Positions 38,147 through 46,622 of a stretch of 64,000 nucleotides of DNA are shown piece by piece (positions within the stretch are counted from its first letter, which is position 1; every line of letters begins with the position of its first letter). The DNA comes from Gemmatimonadota bacterium. Lineage in GTDB: Bacteria; Gemmatimonadota; Gemmatimonadetes; Longimicrobiales; Gaopeijiaceae. The DNA lies in assembly GCA_007126575.1 (NCBI GenBank), contig SLBA01000013.1, positions 1-64,000 of the forward strand, read 5' to 3'. The notes beneath the pieces were generated by a model. That model did not search any database. It saw only the letters and a list, made by a program, of their open reading frames with translations, and had not been told where the DNA came from. Made by a program: the position numbers and the translations under genes.

Positions 38147-40285
38147 TCATCCGCGACTGGCGGCCTCGACTTCGGCGACCTTCTCGCCTTCCTCCTCGAT
38201 CGCCGCGCGACGCGAGAGACGCAGTCGACCCTTCTCGTCGATGGCGAGGAGCTTGACCCGGGTGATGTCTCCCCGGTTGAGCACGTCTTCGGTCTTCTCG
38301 ACCCGCCCGTCGGCGAGCTCCGAGATGTGACAGAGCCCTTCAACTCCCGGGAGGATCTCGATGAACGCCCCGAAGGTGGTCGTGTTCTTTACCGGTCCCT
38401 CGTAGACCCGGCCCACCTCGGGATCCTGCACGATCGCCTCGATCATCTCGCGGGCCCGATCGGCGGCCTCGCCGGAAACCGCTGCAATCTTCACGACGCC
38501 GGAGTCCTCGATGTCGATCTTGGCTCCGGTCTCGTCCTGAATGGCGCGAATCGTCTTCCCCTTCGGTCCGATGATCTCGCCGAGCTTCTCGGGGTTCACC
38601 TGCATCGAGGTGATCCGGGGCGCGTGCGGAGACAGCTCGTCTCTCGGGGCGTCGAGGGTGGCATCCATCACGTCGAGGATGTGGAGGCGTGCCGTGCGGG
38701 CCCGGCCGAGCGCATCGACCAGGACCTCGCGGGTGAGTCCCTCGACCTTGATGTCCATCTGGATCGACGTGACGCCCTTCCGGGTGCCGGCGATCTTGAA
38801 GTCCATGTCTCCGAGGGCGTCCTCGACGCCGAGGATGTCGGTCAGGACCGCGGTACGGTCCCCTTCCTTGATGAGCCCCATCGCCACACCGGCGACGGCG
38901 GCCTTGAGCGGGACCCCGGCCGCCATGAGGGCCAGCGAGGTACCGCAGACCGAAGCCATCGACGAGGACCCGTTCGACTCCAGGACGTCGGAGACCACCC
39001 GGATCGTGTAGGGGAAATCATCGTAATCGGGCAGGAGCGGCTGGATCGCCCGCTCGGCCAGGGCACCGTGCCCGACCTCCCGTCGCGAGGTTCCGCGCAT
39101 CGGGCGGGCCTCTCCGACACAGAAGGGAGGGAAGTTGTAGTGCAGCATGAACGACTTGCTGATCTCCTCCGGCACGTCGATCGAGTCGATCCGCTGCTCG
39201 TCGCGCGAGGTCCCGAGCGTCGCAACGGCGAGTGCCTGGGTCTGTCCGCGGGTGAAGAGCGCCGACCCGTGCGTGCGGGGAAGGATGCCGACGTCACAGT
39301 TGATCTCCCGCACGGTGTTCAGGTCCCGTCCGTCGGAGCGGACCCCGTCGTCGAGGATCTGCCGGCGCATCGCGGCCTTCTCGAGCCCGCGCATGATATC
39401 GCCGATCTCACCCGAGGCATCGGACCAGTCCTCGTCGGAGAGTTCCTCTTCGAGGCTGCCCTCGAGGTCGCCACGCACGGTCGCGAGCGCCTCCTTGCGA
39501 GCCGTCTTGTCCGCGATCGACATCGCCTCGCGAATGCGCGCGCCCACCATGCCCTCGATCCGATCGGCGAGCTCGCTGGGCGGGGTCTGCGCCTCCCACT
39601 CCATCGTGGGCTGACGCAGGCCGTCGAGGAGCTCCGCCTGGATCTCGATGAGCTGCCGGATGCCCTCGTGGGCGATCTCGAGCCCCTCGGCGATCTCCTC
39701 CTCGGGGACCTCGACCGCTCCACCCTCGACCATCAGGAGGGCGTCGGCCGAGCCGGTCACGACGATGTCCAGGTCCGAGTACTCGAGCTGCTGGAAGGTC
39801 GGGTTGAGCACCCAGGTCCCGCGGATCCGACCGATGCGGACCGAGGCGACCATCGTGTCGAAGGGCACCTTCGACATGTTCAGCGCCACCGACGCGCCCA
39901 GGAGCGCGAGGGTGTCGGCGTCATTCTCCTGGTCGGCCGAGAGGATGTTGCAGACGATCTGGGTTTCGTTCATGAAACCCTCGGGAAAGAGCGGTCGGAT
40001 CGGCCGGTCGATCTGGCGCGCCGAAAGGATCTCCTTCTCGCCCGGGCGCCCCTCACGCTTGAAGAAGCCTCCGGGAATCTTGCCGGCCGCGTAGGTCTTC
40101 TCGCGGTATTCCACCGTCAGCGGGAAGAAGGGCAGGTGGGTCGGACGGTCCTGCACCGCCGCCGTACAGAGCACCACGGTCTCGCCGAACTGCACCAGGC
40201 AGGAGCCCGGCGCCAGGCGAGCCATGCGGCCCGTCTCGAGGATGAGGGTACGGCCCGCGAATTCACGTTCGATTCTTTTCATCAT
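38147..40285 (-). CDS. pnp: Polyribonucleotide nucleotidyltransferase (PNPase)
   Basis: 712 residues, normal length. It degrades RNA phosphorolytically from the 3' end. Two RNase PH domains flank an alpha-helical domain: first core from residue 1 to about 220 with FFKREGRPGEKEIL, second with DGRDLNTVREI and the catalytic EVGHGALAERA and DILGVEDALGDMDFK region; then a KH domain (PEKLGEIIGPKGKTIR) and an S1 domain (GRVYEGPVKNTTTFGAFIEILPG). ATGATG gives two adjacent start choices. It follows rpsO, as in most bacteria, but is separated from it by a strong terminator. Confidence 0.97.
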   Translation of the reverse strand: MMKRIEREFAGRTLILETGRMARLAPGSCLVQFGETVVLCTAAVQDRPTHLPFFPLTVEYREKTYAAGKIPGGFFKREGRPGEKEILSARQIDRPIRPLFPEGFMNETQIVCNILSADQENDADTLALLGASVALNMSKVPFDTMVASVRIGRIRGTWVLNPTFQQLEYSDLDIVVTGSADALLMVEGGAVEVPEEEIAEGLEIAHEGIRQLIEIQAELLDGLRQPTMEWEAQTPPSELADRIEGMVGARIREAMSIADKTARKEALATVRGDLEGSLEEELSDEDWSDASGEIGDIMRGLEKAAMRRQILDDGVRSDGRDLNTVREINCDVGILPRTHGSALFTRGQTQALAVATLGTSRDEQRIDSIDVPEEISKSFMLHYNFPPFCVGEARPMRGTSRREVGHGALAERAIQPLLPDYDDFPYTIRVVSDVLESNGSSSMASVCGTSLALMAAGVPLKAAVAGVAMGLIKEGDRTAVLTDILGVEDALGDMDFKIAGTRKGVTSIQMDIKVEGLTREVLVDALGRARTARLHILDVMDATLDAPRDELSPHAPRITSMQVNPEKLGEIIGPKGKTIRAIQDETGAKIDIEDSGVVKIAAVSGEAADRAREMIEAIVQDPEVGRVYEGPVKNTTTFGAFIEILPGVEGLCHISELADGRVEKTEDVLNRGDITRVKLLAIDEKGRLRLSRRAAIEEEGEKVAEVEAASRG

Positions 40286-40329
40286 TTCGTCTTCTCTTCG
40301 TTTCCTGCAGGATCAGGAGAACCTCTGGA

Positions 40330-40350
40330 TCCGGAAGGCGTCCTTCCGGA
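40330..40350 (-). other. Hairpin in the pnp leader
   Basis: A perfect nine-base stem pairs 40330-40338 with 40342-40350 around a three-base loop. It sits about 45 bases upstream of the pnp start codon. A stem in this place is the kind of element that RNase III and PNPase use for autoregulation in enterobacteria; the equivalence here is inference. I see no convincing promoter in the rest of the 40286-40492 gap. Confidence 0.5.
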
Positions 40351-40492
40351 CAAGGTTCATGAACAGGGCTCCCCCGGTCGGGAAACGGGCCGGTGCGACC
40401 GCCGTGTCCCGGGGACCCCCGTGGGGGCCGCCGGGAGATCCGGCAGGATGTGGTGAGGTCGACCGTGTCCGGTCCCTGGAGGGTCCGAGCCC

Positions 40493-40530
40493 AAAAAAAA
40501 GGCACGGCGACCCGATCGGGTCGCCGTGCC
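40493..40530 (-). terminator. Strong intrinsic terminator of rpsO
   Basis: A perfect 13-bp stem (40501-40513 with 40518-40530) with a GATC loop is followed on the minus strand by eight T (40493-40500). It begins nine bases past the rpsO stop, so pnp is largely transcribed separately. Confidence 0.92.
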
Positions 40531-40538
40531 GGCTGACG

Positions 40539-40808
40539 CTACTTCCGCAGCCCCAGGTCTTCGATCAGACTGCGATACTGATCCAGATCACTCCGTTTCA
40601 GGTATTCGAGCAGTCTGCGACGGCGACCGACCATCCGGAGAAGTCCTCGCCGGCTGTGGTGGTCACCCTTGTGATCCGAAAAATGGTCCCGAAGCTCGTT
40701 GATCCGCTGGGTAAGCAGAGCGATCTGAACCGCGGTGCTGCCCCTGTCCTTCTCGTGGAGCTGGTATTTTTCAACGATCGCGTTCTTTTCTTCCTTCGTC
40801 ATGGTCAT
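40539..40808 (-). CDS. rpsO: 30S ribosomal protein S15
   Basis: 89 residues from the ATG at 40808, or 87 from the ATG at 40802; the first gives the family's usual 88-89. It binds the 16S rRNA three-way junction early in 30S assembly. [33 protein letters not shown] and the [20 protein letters not shown] block are typical S15. It has its own promoter, a structured 80-base leader and a strong terminator. The GGAGG at 40822-40826 is unusually far (13 bases) from the first ATG. Confidence 0.97.
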   Translation of the reverse strand: MTMTKEEKNAIVEKYQLHEKDRGSTAVQIALLTQRINELRDHFSDHKGDHHSRRGLLRMVGRRRRLLEYLKRSDLDQYRSLIEDLGLRK

Positions 40809-40892
40809 GGCTTGACCGGTGCCTCCGCAAGAGTCTTCGCTGCAGGGGAAGCCAACCTCTGTCGGCGTCTTTTCCCTAAACGTGTTCAAGCC
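40809..40892 (-). promoter_or_regulatory. Structured rpsO leader, candidate S15 autoregulatory site
   Basis: The predicted transcript begins at about 40892 with GGCUUGA, which is complementary to UCAAGCC immediately before the ATG (40809-40815), closing a 7-bp helix. Inside it two hairpins fit: one with 40872-40876 paired to 40846-40850 and, above a five-base bulge, 40861-40866 paired to 40851-40856 (loop AGAG); another at 40827-40840. Together they form a three-way junction, and the upper stem contains a G-U next to a C-G pair as in known S15 sites. Base pairs were read by eye, not by a folding program. Confidence 0.5.
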
Positions 40893-40896
40893 TTGA

Positions 40897-40925
40897 AAAG
40901 TAAGCCCGAAAGCGCGGGCGGACAA
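40897..40925 (-). promoter_or_regulatory. rpsO promoter
   Basis: Minus-strand TTGTCC (40920-40925) and TACTTT (40897-40902) are 17 bases apart. The start site would fall at about 40890-40892, at the first base of the leader helix. The -35 overlaps the end of ribF. Confidence 0.6.
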
Positions 40926-40936
40926 GGTCTTTCGGC

Positions 40937-41926
40937 TCACTTGGCTCCCGAATCCGACGACGGCTCCGAAAAGGGCGCCTCGCCCGCTTCGGCCAGGATG
41001 GCCCGGGCTTCCTCCACATCCTTCTCCATCTGCCGGACGAGCGTGTCGACGCCGCTGAAAGGGAGCACCGGGCGAAGGTGTCGGATCAGGTCGACCCGAA
41101 CCTCCTCTCCGTAGATGTCGGCATCGAAATCCATCAGGTGGAGCTCGATCGAGGGCGGCGAGCCCCGGAAGGTCGGTCGAGGCCCGAGGTGCAGGGCACC
41201 GTCGAAGGTGCCGGACCTGAGAACCCCCCGTACCGCATAGATCCCGGCGGGAGGCAGGAGCTTCCGTGAATAGGCGACACGCAGGTTCGCGGTGGGGAAG
41301 CCGAGCTGGGCTCCGCGCCCCTCGCCGCGAACAACCACCCCGCGAAAGGAGTACGGCCGGCCGAGGCCACTCCCGGCCAGGTCAATCCGTCCCTCCGAGA
41401 CCGCCTTTCGGATGCGTGTCGAGGAGACCGGCTCGTCACCGACCTCGATCGGGGCGACCACATCGACCGCGAACCCGCGCCGGGCACCGATTCGGCGCAG
41501 GGTGTGGGCATCGCCACTTCGTCCCCGGCCGAACCCGTGATCGTACCCGATCACGAGCTCCGAAACCCGGAGTCGATCCACCAGAACCGCGTCGACGAAC
41601 TCCTCGGGAGAAAGCCGGGACAGCTCCTTCGTGAAGCGCAGGAAGACCGCCCAGTCCAGCCCGCTCTCGGCCAGGATCTCCTTCTTCTCGTCGGGAGTGG
41701 TCAGGAGCCGCGGGGCGATCTCCGGCCGCACGATCGTCAGCGGGTGAGGGTGGAAGGTGAGCAGGACCGCGCGTGCGTCGGACGCGACGGCCCGGGCCCG
41801 GATCTCATCGAGAACCGCCCGGTGCCCACGGTGCACGCCATCGAAGGTCCCGACCGTGACGACGGTCCCCCGTCCATCGGAGGGGATGCCGGGCGGCGCC
41901 GGGAAGCGGGGGGCGCCGGTGCTCAT
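40937..41926 (-). CDS. ribF: Bifunctional riboflavin kinase / FAD synthetase
   Basis: 329 residues from the ATG at 41926, which overlaps the truB stop as ATGA. The N-terminal FAD synthetase domain shows [13 protein letters not shown] and ISSTRIRK-like [11 protein letters not shown]; the C-terminal flavokinase domain shows LGFPTANLR and the [17 protein letters not shown] block. It converts riboflavin to FMN and FAD. The end carries a short Glu/Ser tail. It follows the usual truB-ribF-rpsO order. Confidence 0.96.
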   Translation of the reverse strand: MSTGAPRFPAPPGIPSDGRGTVVTVGTFDGVHRGHRAVLDEIRARAVASDARAVLLTFHPHPLTIVRPEIAPRLLTTPDEKKEILAESGLDWAVFLRFTKELSRLSPEEFVDAVLVDRLRVSELVIGYDHGFGRGRSGDAHTLRRIGARRGFAVDVVAPIEVGDEPVSSTRIRKAVSEGRIDLAGSGLGRPYSFRGVVVRGEGRGAQLGFPTANLRVAYSRKLLPPAGIYAVRGVLRSGTFDGALHLGPRPTFRGSPPSIELHLMDFDADIYGEEVRVDLIRHLRPVLPFSGVDTLVRQMEKDVEEARAILAEAGEAPFSEPSSDSGAK

Positions 41927-42843
41927 CCGGACCCTCGCGACGCCGTGGCGAACACCTTCGAGGGACGCAGCCGCTCCCCTTCCCTGCGACCGACGCAGAT
42001 CAGTTCGTCGCGGCCCACGACCGCGGCCGGCCGACCCTCGTCGAGCACCTCCGACCCCGAGACCTCGGAAAGATCGGGGCTCTGGCCGTGAATCAGGCGG
42101 GCGGTGGTCACCTCGTCGACCTCGAGTCGGGGAAGGTGCCCCATCGCCTCGAGGGGCGTGAGCCACGCCCCGGAGAGCGACGCGCCCCCCTCCATCTCCC
42201 CGACCGGAATGGCATCGGCCACCTCGAAGTTGCCGATCCGCGTGCGTCTGAGCCAGGTCAGGTGCCCGCCCACCCCGAGCGCCTCCCCCAGGTCCCGGGC
42301 GATCGCCCGGACGTACGTGCCCGTCGAGCAACGCACCCGAAAGGTCAGGTCCGGGGGCGTCCAGTCGAGAAGCTCGAGCTCGTGGATGGTGATCCGGGCC
42401 GGTGCGAGCTCCACCGCCTCCCCTCGGCGCGCCTTCCGGTACGCCCGCTCGCCATCGACCTTCTTGGCGGAATAGCTGGGGGGAAGCTGGTCGATCGGCC
42501 CGGTCAGCGATGCGAGCGCGTCGAGAAGGCCGCTTTCGGTCACCTCCCGCCAGGCCTCGCTGGTCGCGATGACCTCTCCCTCGGGATCCAGCGTGCTCGT
42601 GACTGTTCCCAGCCGCGCGACGGCCTCGTAGCTCTTGTCCAGATCGCCCAGGTACTCGGTGAGCCGGGTGGCGGGACCCACCCCGAGCAGGAGGAGGCCC
42701 GAGGCGAACGGATCCAGGGTCCCGGCATGGCCGACCCGCCGTTCGGAGAGGGCCCGCCGGGCGATCCGGACCACGTCGTGCGAGGTCGGCCCGATCGGCT
42801 TGTCGACCCGCAGGAACCCCGAGCGCGACACCGTCGAGGTCAC
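41923..42843 (-). CDS. truB: tRNA pseudouridine(55) synthase TruB
   Basis: 306 residues from a GTG at 42843 that overlaps the rbfA stop as GTGA. The catalytic Asp is in HAGTLDPFASGLL; DKPIGPTSHDVV, KSYEAVARLG, PPSYSAKKVDGERAYRKAR and the STGTYVRAIARDLG block are the TruB motifs. It makes pseudouridine 55 in the T loop of tRNAs. Normal length with a C-terminal PUA-like region. Confidence 0.96.
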   Translation of the reverse strand: MTSTVSRSGFLRVDKPIGPTSHDVVRIARRALSERRVGHAGTLDPFASGLLLLGVGPATRLTEYLGDLDKSYEAVARLGTVTSTLDPEGEVIATSEAWREVTESGLLDALASLTGPIDQLPPSYSAKKVDGERAYRKARRGEAVELAPARITIHELELLDWTPPDLTFRVRCSTGTYVRAIARDLGEALGVGGHLTWLRRTRIGNFEVADAIPVGEMEGGASLSGAWLTPLEAMGHLPRLEVDEVTTARLIHGQSPDLSEVSGSEVLDEGRPAAVVGRDELICVGRREGERLRPSKVFATASRGSG

Positions 42844-43241
42844 TCCGGGTCGGGTGATTCGGAGTCGGGTTCAGGTCGGAGGCCGAGACCGCGCTCCTCG
42901 GGGGGAATCACTTCCCGCAGGATCGACTCGATCCGCTCCGCCCGCTCCAGCGTCCGATCCACCTGAAAGCGGAGTTCGGGAACCCGGCGGAGGGTGAGCA
43001 GCTCTCCCAGCTTTCGCCGAATGAAGGGGCTCGCGGCCTCGAGGCCCTCGAGGAGTTCGCCCTCGTCCTCTCCGGTGAGCCCGGGACGCACGAAGATCCG
43101 TGCCATCCACAGGTCGGGGGTCACTTCGACGCCCGTCACCGTGGGCAGGCCCACTCGGGGATCGCGGACCTCGGTCCGGAGGATCTGGGTGACCTCCCGC
43201 TTGAACTGTTCGTTCAGTCGGGCAATTCTCTTTCCGGGCAT
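42840..43241 (-). CDS. rbfA: Ribosome-binding factor A
   Basis: 133 residues. MPGKRIARLNEQFKREVTQILRTEVRDPRVG is a typical RbfA N terminus, with the KH-like core ending in RVPELRFQVDRTLERAERIESIL. RbfA matures the 16S rRNA 5' region on the 30S subunit. The C-terminal 20 residues are acidic and Pro-rich. It follows DUF503 by ten bases. Confidence 0.95.
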   Translation of the reverse strand: MPGKRIARLNEQFKREVTQILRTEVRDPRVGLPTVTGVEVTPDLWMARIFVRPGLTGEDEGELLEGLEAASPFIRRKLGELLTLRRVPELRFQVDRTLERAERIESILREVIPPEERGLGLRPEPDSESPDPE

Positions 43242-43251
43242 CTCGAAACCT

Positions 43252-43533
43252 TCAGCGCTCTTCGCGCAGCGTTCGTCCGACTACGGCTCGTGGATCATCG
43301 GCCACGAAGCGATCGATGGCGGTCGCCGCCCGGTCTGCGGAGGGGCCGTCGGAAGCCACGAGGGCCACCGTGATCTCGGCCCGGTCGTGCACGTCCTGAA
43401 ACCCGGTTTCCGCGACGGAAACATTGAACTTGTTGCGAAGGCGGTCCTTGAGCGACCGGACCACCGTCCGCTTCTCCTTCAGGGAACGACAGCCGGGGAT
43501 GTGCAGCTCCCAGCTCAGTACGAGGACGGTCAA
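43252..43533 (-). CDS. DUF503 family protein
   Basis: About 93 residues from a TTG at 43533 that overlaps the infB stop as TTGA. The core LVLSWELHIPGCRSLKEKRTVVRSLKDRLRNKFNVSVAE matches DUF503 (YlxP-like), a small ferredoxin-fold protein almost always lodged between infB and rbfA. A role in ribosome or translation is presumed from that position; the biochemistry is not known. Confidence 0.9.
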   Translation of the reverse strand: MTVLVLSWELHIPGCRSLKEKRTVVRSLKDRLRNKFNVSVAETGFQDVHDRAEITVALVASDGPSADRAATAIDRFVADDPRAVVGRTLREER

Positions 43534-46262
43534 TCGTCGCGGGCTTCCGATCCGGATCCGGCGAGCGTCCGGGCGAATTCCTCGACCTGGAAGCACTCGA
43601 TCACATCGCCGACCTTCACGTCGTTGAAGTTCTCGATCCCGATTCCGCACTCGTACCCTTCACGTACCTCGCGGGCATCGTCCTTGAAGCGCTTCAGCGA
43701 CTCGAAGGCCCCGGTGTAGACGACGACCCCATCACGGATCACCCGGGCCTGCGCCCGCCGGTCGATGACCCCGTCGGTCACATAGCAACCGGCGATCGTC
43801 CCGACCCGCGAGATCTTGAAGACCTCGCGGACCTCTGCGGCACCGAGCACGCTCTCACGCTCCTCGGGCGAGAGGAGACCCTCCATCGCCTGCGTCACCT
43901 CGTCGACCGCCTCGTAGATGACGTCGTACATCCGCAGGTCGACCCCGGCCTGCTCGGCCAGGTTCCGGGCATTCGTGTCGGGCCGGACGCGGAATCCGAT
44001 GATCACGGCCCCGGCCGTTTCGGCCAGGAGGACATCGGACTCGTTGATCGCACCCACGCTTCGATGGATGATCTGAACCTTGACCTCTTCGGTGGAAAGC
44101 TGCTCCAGCGAGTCGGCCACGGCCTGTACCGATCCATCCACGTCGGCCTTGACGATCAGGGGCAGCACGCTGACCTCACCCGCCTGCATGAAGTGGGCGA
44201 AGTCGCCGAGCTTGAGACCGCGGTCCTTGACGCGCAGCTGCTTCTCGCGCTCCAGCCTGCGGCGCGTCTGCGAGATCTCGGCCGCGCGATCCGCGTCCAT
44301 CGCCTGCAGGGTGTCTCCGGCCTGGGGCACCCCGGAGACGCCCAGGATCTGGACCGGAACTCCCGGTCCGGCGGATTCGACGGCCTGACCACGCTCGTCG
44401 AGCATCGCCCTCACCTTTCCGTCGAACTTGCCGCAGACGAAGGAGTCGCCCACCCGCAGCGTTCCCTTCTGGACCATCACGGTCACGACCGCACCCTTCC
44501 CGACATCGAGCTTCGCCTCGACCACCGCACCCTGCGCGTCACGATCGGGATTCGCCTTCAACTCGAGGATCTCGGCCTGAAGCAGGATCTTCTCGAGGAG
44601 GTCGTCCATGCCAAGCCCCGTCTTCGCCGAAATCTCGGCCATCAGCACGTCGCCGCCGAACTCCTCGGCGGTCACCTCGTACTGGAGGAGCTCCTGACGG
44701 ACCTTCATCGCGTCGGCCGCGGGGAGGTCCATCTTGTTGATCGCCACCACGATCGGCACCCCTGCGTTCTTGGCGTGCGAGATCGCCTCCTTCGTCTGGG
44801 GCATGATCGAGTCGTCGGCCGCGACGACCAGGACCACGATGTCGGTCAGATCCGCACCTCGGGCACGCATCGCCGTGAAGGCGGCGTGACCCGGGGTGTC
44901 CAGGAAGGAGATCGCCCGTCCATCGTCGAGTTCGACGTGGTAGGCCCCGATGTGCTGGGTGATGCCCCCGGACTCGCCCGCCACCACGTTCGTCTTGCGG
45001 ACCGAGTCGAGCAGGAGCGTCTTTCCGTGGTCGACGTGACCCATGACCGTCACCACCGGCGGGCGCGGCTTGAGCAACGCGGGATCCTCGATCTCTTCGA
45101 CCTCGTCGACCGCGGATTCCTGGTACTCCTCTTCCCGTACCGCCTGGAAGTTGAACTCCTCGAGGAGGAGCTCGATCTGGTCGAAGTCGAGCCGCTGGTT
45201 GATCGTGACCATGAGCCCGAGATTCTTGAAGGCGGCGCCGACCAGCTGGGTCGAGGGAACGTCGATCAGCTCGGAGAGCTCGGCCACCGTCAGGAACTCG
45301 TTCACCTTGACCGTCTTGGCCTCCTCCTCCTCGCGCTGGCGCTCCTCTTCCTCGCGCTGCTCCATCTCTTCGCGAGACGGCCCGCTGCTCCCCTTCTTGC
45401 GCCGCTTCTTTCCACCGCCACCGCCGCCCTTGATCTCGGCCATGACGCGCTGGATGTTGTCCTGGACGGCATCCTGGTCGACCCGCTGGCGCCGCTTGCC
45501 CTTCTTGCGATCCTTCCGACGGCCGTCCGAGGTGAACCCGTCGGCCTGAATCCGGACCTGACCCCCCGGACCCGCGCTGGCTGCGGGGGTCGGACGTGGG
45601 GCCGCTTCGGGCGCGTCCTTCCGCGCCGACTTGGGCTTCACCTTGCGACGAGGCCGGGCGTCCTCCTCGGTCTCCTTCGCCCCGGGGGTCGCGCCCTCGG
45701 CTTCCTTCGCCGCCGATTCGGGCGGGGGCGTCGAGGCTGCGGCTGCAGGCTCGGGCTCCGGGGTCTCGTCCGCTTCCGCGGCGGCGGGGGCGGCAGCATC
45801 CGACTCGGCGGCGACGTCGGCCGGCTCCTCCGCGGAATCGGCTTCGACTTCGTCATCGGCCTCGGGGGCAGCCGCTTCCGGCGCGCCCTCCTCCGGTCCG
45901 GCGTCCGCGACCGGTGCCTCGCCGGACACCTCATCGTCCACATCCGCTTCGACGGCCTCGGCTGCGGCGTCCGACGCCTCGGTCTCGTCCTCGACCTCGG
46001 GCTCGGGTTCGGGCTCTTCGACCTTGCGGCGCCTGCGGCGACGTGTGGTCGGCTGCGATTCCTCGATCGCCGCCTGCACCGCGTCCGACACGGACTTCTT
46101 CCCGGTCCGACGCTCCCGCTCGACGCGTGCGAGGACCTTGGCGACGGCGGCATCCCGGATTCGGGTGTCTCCATCACGGGCAGCGATCCCCATGGCGCGC
46201 AACAGTGCCAGAAGGTCTTCAGTCGAGACCTTCAGGTCTTCAGCTAATTCAACGACCCGCAT
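43530..46262 (-). CDS. infB: Translation initiation factor IF-2
   Basis: 910 residues. It is the GTPase that places initiator tRNA on the ribosome. An N-terminal IF2N motif ([25 protein letters not shown]) is followed by about 250 residues of Glu/Ala/Pro-rich low complexity and basic patches ([14 protein letters not shown]), a second IF2N (about 320-370), the GTPase domain from about 400 (GHVDHGKT near 407, [14 protein letters not shown]) and the C-terminal fMet-tRNA domains. YlxQ lies 21 bases upstream. Confidence 0.97.
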   Translation of the reverse strand: MRVVELAEDLKVSTEDLLALLRAMGIAARDGDTRIRDAAVAKVLARVERERRTGKKSVSDAVQAAIEESQPTTRRRRRRKVEEPEPEPEVEDETEASDAAAEAVEADVDDEVSGEAPVADAGPEEGAPEAAAPEADDEVEADSAEEPADVAAESDAAAPAAAEADETPEPEPAAAASTPPPESAAKEAEGATPGAKETEEDARPRRKVKPKSARKDAPEAAPRPTPAASAGPGGQVRIQADGFTSDGRRKDRKKGKRRQRVDQDAVQDNIQRVMAEIKGGGGGGKKRRKKGSSGPSREEMEQREEEERQREEEEAKTVKVNEFLTVAELSELIDVPSTQLVGAAFKNLGLMVTINQRLDFDQIELLLEEFNFQAVREEEYQESAVDEVEEIEDPALLKPRPPVVTVMGHVDHGKTLLLDSVRKTNVVAGESGGITQHIGAYHVELDDGRAISFLDTPGHAAFTAMRARGADLTDIVVLVVAADDSIMPQTKEAISHAKNAGVPIVVAINKMDLPAADAMKVRQELLQYEVTAEEFGGDVLMAEISAKTGLGMDDLLEKILLQAEILELKANPDRDAQGAVVEAKLDVGKGAVVTVMVQKGTLRVGDSFVCGKFDGKVRAMLDERGQAVESAGPGVPVQILGVSGVPQAGDTLQAMDADRAAEISQTRRRLEREKQLRVKDRGLKLGDFAHFMQAGEVSVLPLIVKADVDGSVQAVADSLEQLSTEEVKVQIIHRSVGAINESDVLLAETAGAVIIGFRVRPDTNARNLAEQAGVDLRMYDVIYEAVDEVTQAMEGLLSPEERESVLGAAEVREVFKISRVGTIAGCYVTDGVIDRRAQARVIRDGVVVYTGAFESLKRFKDDAREVREGYECGIGIENFNDVKVGDVIECFQVEEFARTLAGSGSEARDD

Positions 46263-46283
46263 CAGATCCAGGTTCCTCCTCGT

Positions 46284-46622
46284 TCACGCAGCATTCCACC
46301 CCGTGGGGGGAAGCGTGCGTGCAAGCGATTCCGCAAACGATTCCACCGTTACTGCGACCACCGACACGGGCGCCATTCCCATGGCACCCCCGAGGGTGGC
46401 CTGTCCTGAAACCCAGCGCACCGGAATCTCCCGGTGCTGCAGGATCCCCTTCACCTTCGCCAGCTGCACCTCGGAGGCGTCTCGGGCGACGAGGACCAGT
46501 CGAGCCTCGTCTGCCTGCAGACACTTCCGGGCGCGATCCACTCCCGGTGCCGTCGCGCCCGCTCGGCGCGCCAGCCCCAGGAGTCCCAGAGACTCAGCCT
46601 CCGGACTTCTCTTCAACGCCAT
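46284..46622 (-). CDS. L7Ae/L30e-family ribosomal protein (YlxQ-like)
   Basis: 112 residues from the ATG at 46622, which lies inside the end of nusA (29-base overlap). SLGLLGLARRAGATAPGVDRARKCLQADEARLVLVARDAS is the L7Ae fold; members bind kink-turns. Its place between nusA and infB is that of B. subtilis ylxQ, where a YlxR gene usually precedes it; here no ylxR is visible. Alternative in-frame starts (a TTG at 46616) would shorten the overlap. Confidence 0.85.
   Translation of the reverse strand: MALKRSPEAESLGLLGLARRAGATAPGVDRARKCLQADEARLVLVARDASEVQLAKVKGILQHREIPVRWVSGQATLGGAMGMAPVSVVAVTVESFAESLARTLPPTGWNAA

Noticed and set aside
45300-46262. Internal repeat or mobile element in the low-complexity part of infB
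   Set aside because: It is in frame, matches the composition of known IF-2 linkers and has no terminal repeats.
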